Part shown: positions 62,237 to 64,000 of the stretch, piece after piece | Position numbering within the stretch: position 1 is the first letter of the stretch | How the letters are laid out: each line of letters starts with the position of its first letter | DNA from: JAGRMG01 sp047975215 | Lineage (GTDB): Bacteria > Pseudomonadota > Alphaproteobacteria > Rhodobacterales > Rhodobacteraceae | Direction: 5' to 3' | DNA: 64,000 nt | Assembly (NCBI GenBank): GCA_047975215.1 | Contig: JBKEDD010000014.1 | Span: 1-64,000 of the forward strand | Translations under genes and position numbers: made by a program | The notes under the pieces: generated by a model | Databases searched by the model: none | Told to the model about the DNA's origin: nothing | The model's input: only the letters and a program-made list of their open reading frames with translations

Positions 62237-64000
62237 TCAGAAATTCGCCGCCGCCAGCGCCATCACCTTGTCGGCGCCGCTTTCGATGCGTGCCAGGTGC
62301 GTCGCGGTCATCGGCAGCCGGCGCGCCATGTAATAGCGCCCGGTGGCGAGCTTGGTCTCGTGAAACGTAGCGTCGCCGGCACCGGCGTCGAGTGCTGCGC
62401 GCGACGCGCGGGCCATGCGTGCCCACATCAGGCCAAGGCAGACATGGCCGAACATGTGCATGAAGTCGGTTGAGCCGGCCAGCGCGTTGTTGGGGTTGCC
62501 CATCGCGTTTTTCATGAAATACATGCCGGCCGCCTGCAGATCCTTGGATGCCGCCTTGAGCGGGTCGAGGAAATCGCTGTCAAAGGCTTCGTCCTGGCCG
62601 GCGTTGTCCTTGATGAAGGACTTGACCAGATCGAAGAAGGCCATGACGTGCCTGCCCCCGTCCTGGGCCAGCTTGCGGCCGACCAGATCCAGCGCCTGCA
62701 CGCCGTTGGCGCCTTCGTAGATCATCGCGATGCGGGCGTCGCGCACGAATTGCGACATGCCCGATTCCTCGATATAGCCGTGCCCGCCAAAGACCTGCTG
62801 GGCCTGCACGGCCATGTCGAAGCCCTGATCGGTCAGAAAGCCCTTGATGACCGGCGTCAGCAGCGACACCAGCCCGTCGGCTTCCTTGTCGCCGGCGCGA
62901 TGGGCGCGGTCTATCATCGTGGCGCCCCAGAGGATGAACGCGCGGGCGCCCTCGACAAAGCTTTTCTGGTCCATCAGCGAGCGGCGGATATCGGGATGCA
63001 CGATCAGCGGATCGGCGGGGCCGTCGGGGTTCTCGATGCCGGTGACGGCGCGCCCCTGAAGCCGGTCCCGGGCATAGGCCACCGCGTTCTGATAGGCGAT
63101 CTCGGCCTGGGCCAGCCCCTGCATGCCGACCCCGATACGGGCCTCGTTCATCATGGTGAACATGGCGCGCATGCCCTTGTGCTCGGCCCCAAGCAGCCAG
63201 CCCTTTGCGCCGTCATAGTTCATCACACAGGTCGAGTTGCCGTGGATGCCCATCTTTTTCTCGATGTTGCCGCAGGCGACGCCGTTGCGCTCGCCGAGCG
63301 AGCCGTCCTCGTTGACCAGGAATTTCGGCACGATGAACAGCGACACGCCCTTGATGCCCTCGGGGCCGCCGGGGATTTTGGCCAGCACCAGATGAACGAT
63401 GTTCTCGGCCATGTCGTGTTCGCCCGCCGAGATGAAGATCTTCTGCCCGGTGATGGCATAGCTGCCATCGCCCTGCGGTTCGGCCCGGGTGCGCATCAGG
63501 CCCAGATCGGTGCCGCAATGGGGTTCGGTCAGGTTCATCGTGCCGGTCCATTCGCACGAGACCATCCGGGGCAGCCAGGTCGCCTTCTGCTGGTCCGTGC
63601 CATGCGCGAGAATCGCGCTGGCTGCGCCATGGGTCAGACCCTGATACATGGTGAAGGCCTGGTTGGCCGCCGAGAACATCTCGCCCACCGCGGTACCCAG
63701 TACATAGGGCATGTTCTGGCCGCCGAATTCCTCGGGCATGTCGAGCCCCGGCCAGCCGCCTTCCTTCATCTGTTCGAACGCCGCCTTGAAGCCCTCTGGC
63801 GTGCGCACGATTCCGTTTTCAAGAACGCAGCCCCGGGTATCGCCCACCACGTTCAGCGGGTTCAGCACTTCGCTGCTGATCTTGCCGGCCTCGTCCAGCA
63901 CCGCCTGGGTGAAGTCGCGTTCGAGTTCGTCATAGCCCGGAATTGCGGCCTCGGAGATGTTCAGGACCTCGTGCAGGATGAACTGCATGTCTTTGGTGGG
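62237..64000 (-). CDS. Acyl-CoA dehydrogenase, long form, 5' end beyond the window
   Basis: About 588 residues are visible, running open to base 64000 (PTKD before MQFILHEVLNIS), so the true start is outside. The frame contains NLTEPHCGTDLGLMRTRAEP, QVFGGHGYIEESGMSQFVRD and a C-terminal extra domain. This is the long acyl-CoA dehydrogenase subfamily that includes DmdC-type methylmercaptopropionyl-CoA dehydrogenases and FadE-like proteins of Rhodobacteraceae; substrate uncertain. It opens the leftward beta-oxidation cluster. Confidence 0.92.
   Translation of the reverse strand, partial: PTKDMQFILHEVLNISEAAIPGYDELERDFTQAVLDEAGKISSEVLNPLNVVGDTRGCVLENGIVRTPEGFKAAFEQMKEGGWPGLDMPEEFGGQNMPYVLGTAVGEMFSAANQAFTMYQGLTHGAASAILAHGTDQQKATWLPRMVSCEWTGTMNLTEPHCGTDLGLMRTRAEPQGDGSYAITGQKIFISAGEHDMAENIVHLVLAKIPGGPEGIKGVSLFIVPKFLVNEDGSLGERNGVACGNIEKKMGIHGNSTCVMNYDGAKGWLLGAEHKGMRAMFTMMNEARIGVGMQGLAQAEIAYQNAVAYARDRLQGRAVTGIENPDGPADPLIVHPDIRRSLMDQKSFVEGARAFILWGATMIDRAHRAGDKEADGLVSLLTPVIKGFLTDQGFDMAVQAQQVFGGHGYIEESGMSQFVRDARIAMIYEGANGVQALDLVGRKLAQDGGRHVMAFFDLVKSFIKDNAGQDEAFDSDFLDPLKAASKDLQAAGMYFMKNAMGNPNNALAGSTDFMHMFGHVCLGLMWARMARASRAALDAGAGDATFHETKLATGRYYMARRLPMTATHLARIESGADKVMALAAANF

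Overview
The window is a stretch of chromosome from a high-GC alphaproteobacterium, most likely a Rhodobacteraceae (Roseobacter-group) species. The evidence is the combination of a GcrA cell-cycle regulator, a B12-dependent ribonucleotide reductase, a gene-transfer-agent type endolysin/holin pair, DUF6455-type small cysteine proteins, Hint-domain proteins, and a tripartite tricarboxylate transporter. It is almost entirely coding, with short intergenic gaps and many 1-4 base or longer gene overlaps. The exception is a lower-GC patch near 54.0-55.5 kb.

Layout. 1-2 kb: 3' part of nrdJ. 2.2-5.2 kb: tctCBA solute transporter operon. 5.3-9.2 kb: sulfotransferase-like gene, modE-like regulator and modABC, with a molybdate-operator-like palindrome before modA. 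9.4 kb: tRNA-Thr. 9.6-14 kb: RND efflux pump pair. 14.2-16.6 kb: small membrane protein, murI, argC. 16.6-20.9 kb: cytochrome c maturation genes ccmE, ccmF and ccmH, interrupted by the lysis pair. 21-23.4 kb: enoyl-CoA hydratase and an FHA-like/membrane/trypsin-like protease. 23.4-27.1 kb: YbaK-type editing protein and glnE. 27.4-29.8 kb: class II aldolase and glpD. 29.9-32.6 kb: two DUF6455-type genes with an FNR-type promoter, an M48 lipoprotein, a double CDGSH protein and dgkA. 32.6-38.8 kb: rimO, then an apparent operon kpsT-kpsE-kdsA-phosphohexomutase (capsule/KDO). 39.1-42.2 kb: Fe-S type uracil-DNA glycosylase, SseB-like protein, YghU-like glutathione transferase, gcrA. 42.5-47.1 kb: argD, argF, pit, upp. 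47.2-53.4 kb: secreted Pro/Ala-rich protein, degenerate M48-like membrane protein, DUF2892 protein, acyl-CoA synthetase, DMT exporter, sulfotransferase. 53.6-55.8 kb: two Hint-domain genes around an IS481-family transposase remnant, and a decayed membrane-protein gene. 55.9-64 kb: a fatty-acid beta-oxidation cluster read leftwards (two acyl-CoA dehydrogenases, GST, thiolase, cupin, FadJ).

Most genes are ordinary housekeeping or catabolic functions. The points that deserve a second look are small regulatory or context signals: an FNR-type site at exactly -41.5 from a plausible -10 element before the DUF6455 pair; an ATTC-N8-GAAT operator overlapping the -10 of the DUF2892 gene; a Mo-box between modE and modA; a gene-transfer-agent style lysis cassette inside the ccm genes; a YghU gene with no ATG/GTG/TTG start; a dispersed intergenic repeat beginning TTCATCTTGC; and a Hint gene cut short at an insertion-sequence remnant. 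I found no CRISPR array, intact prophage, or complete unknown multigene system. All functional calls come from reading the translated sequence and remembered family motifs, without database searches.
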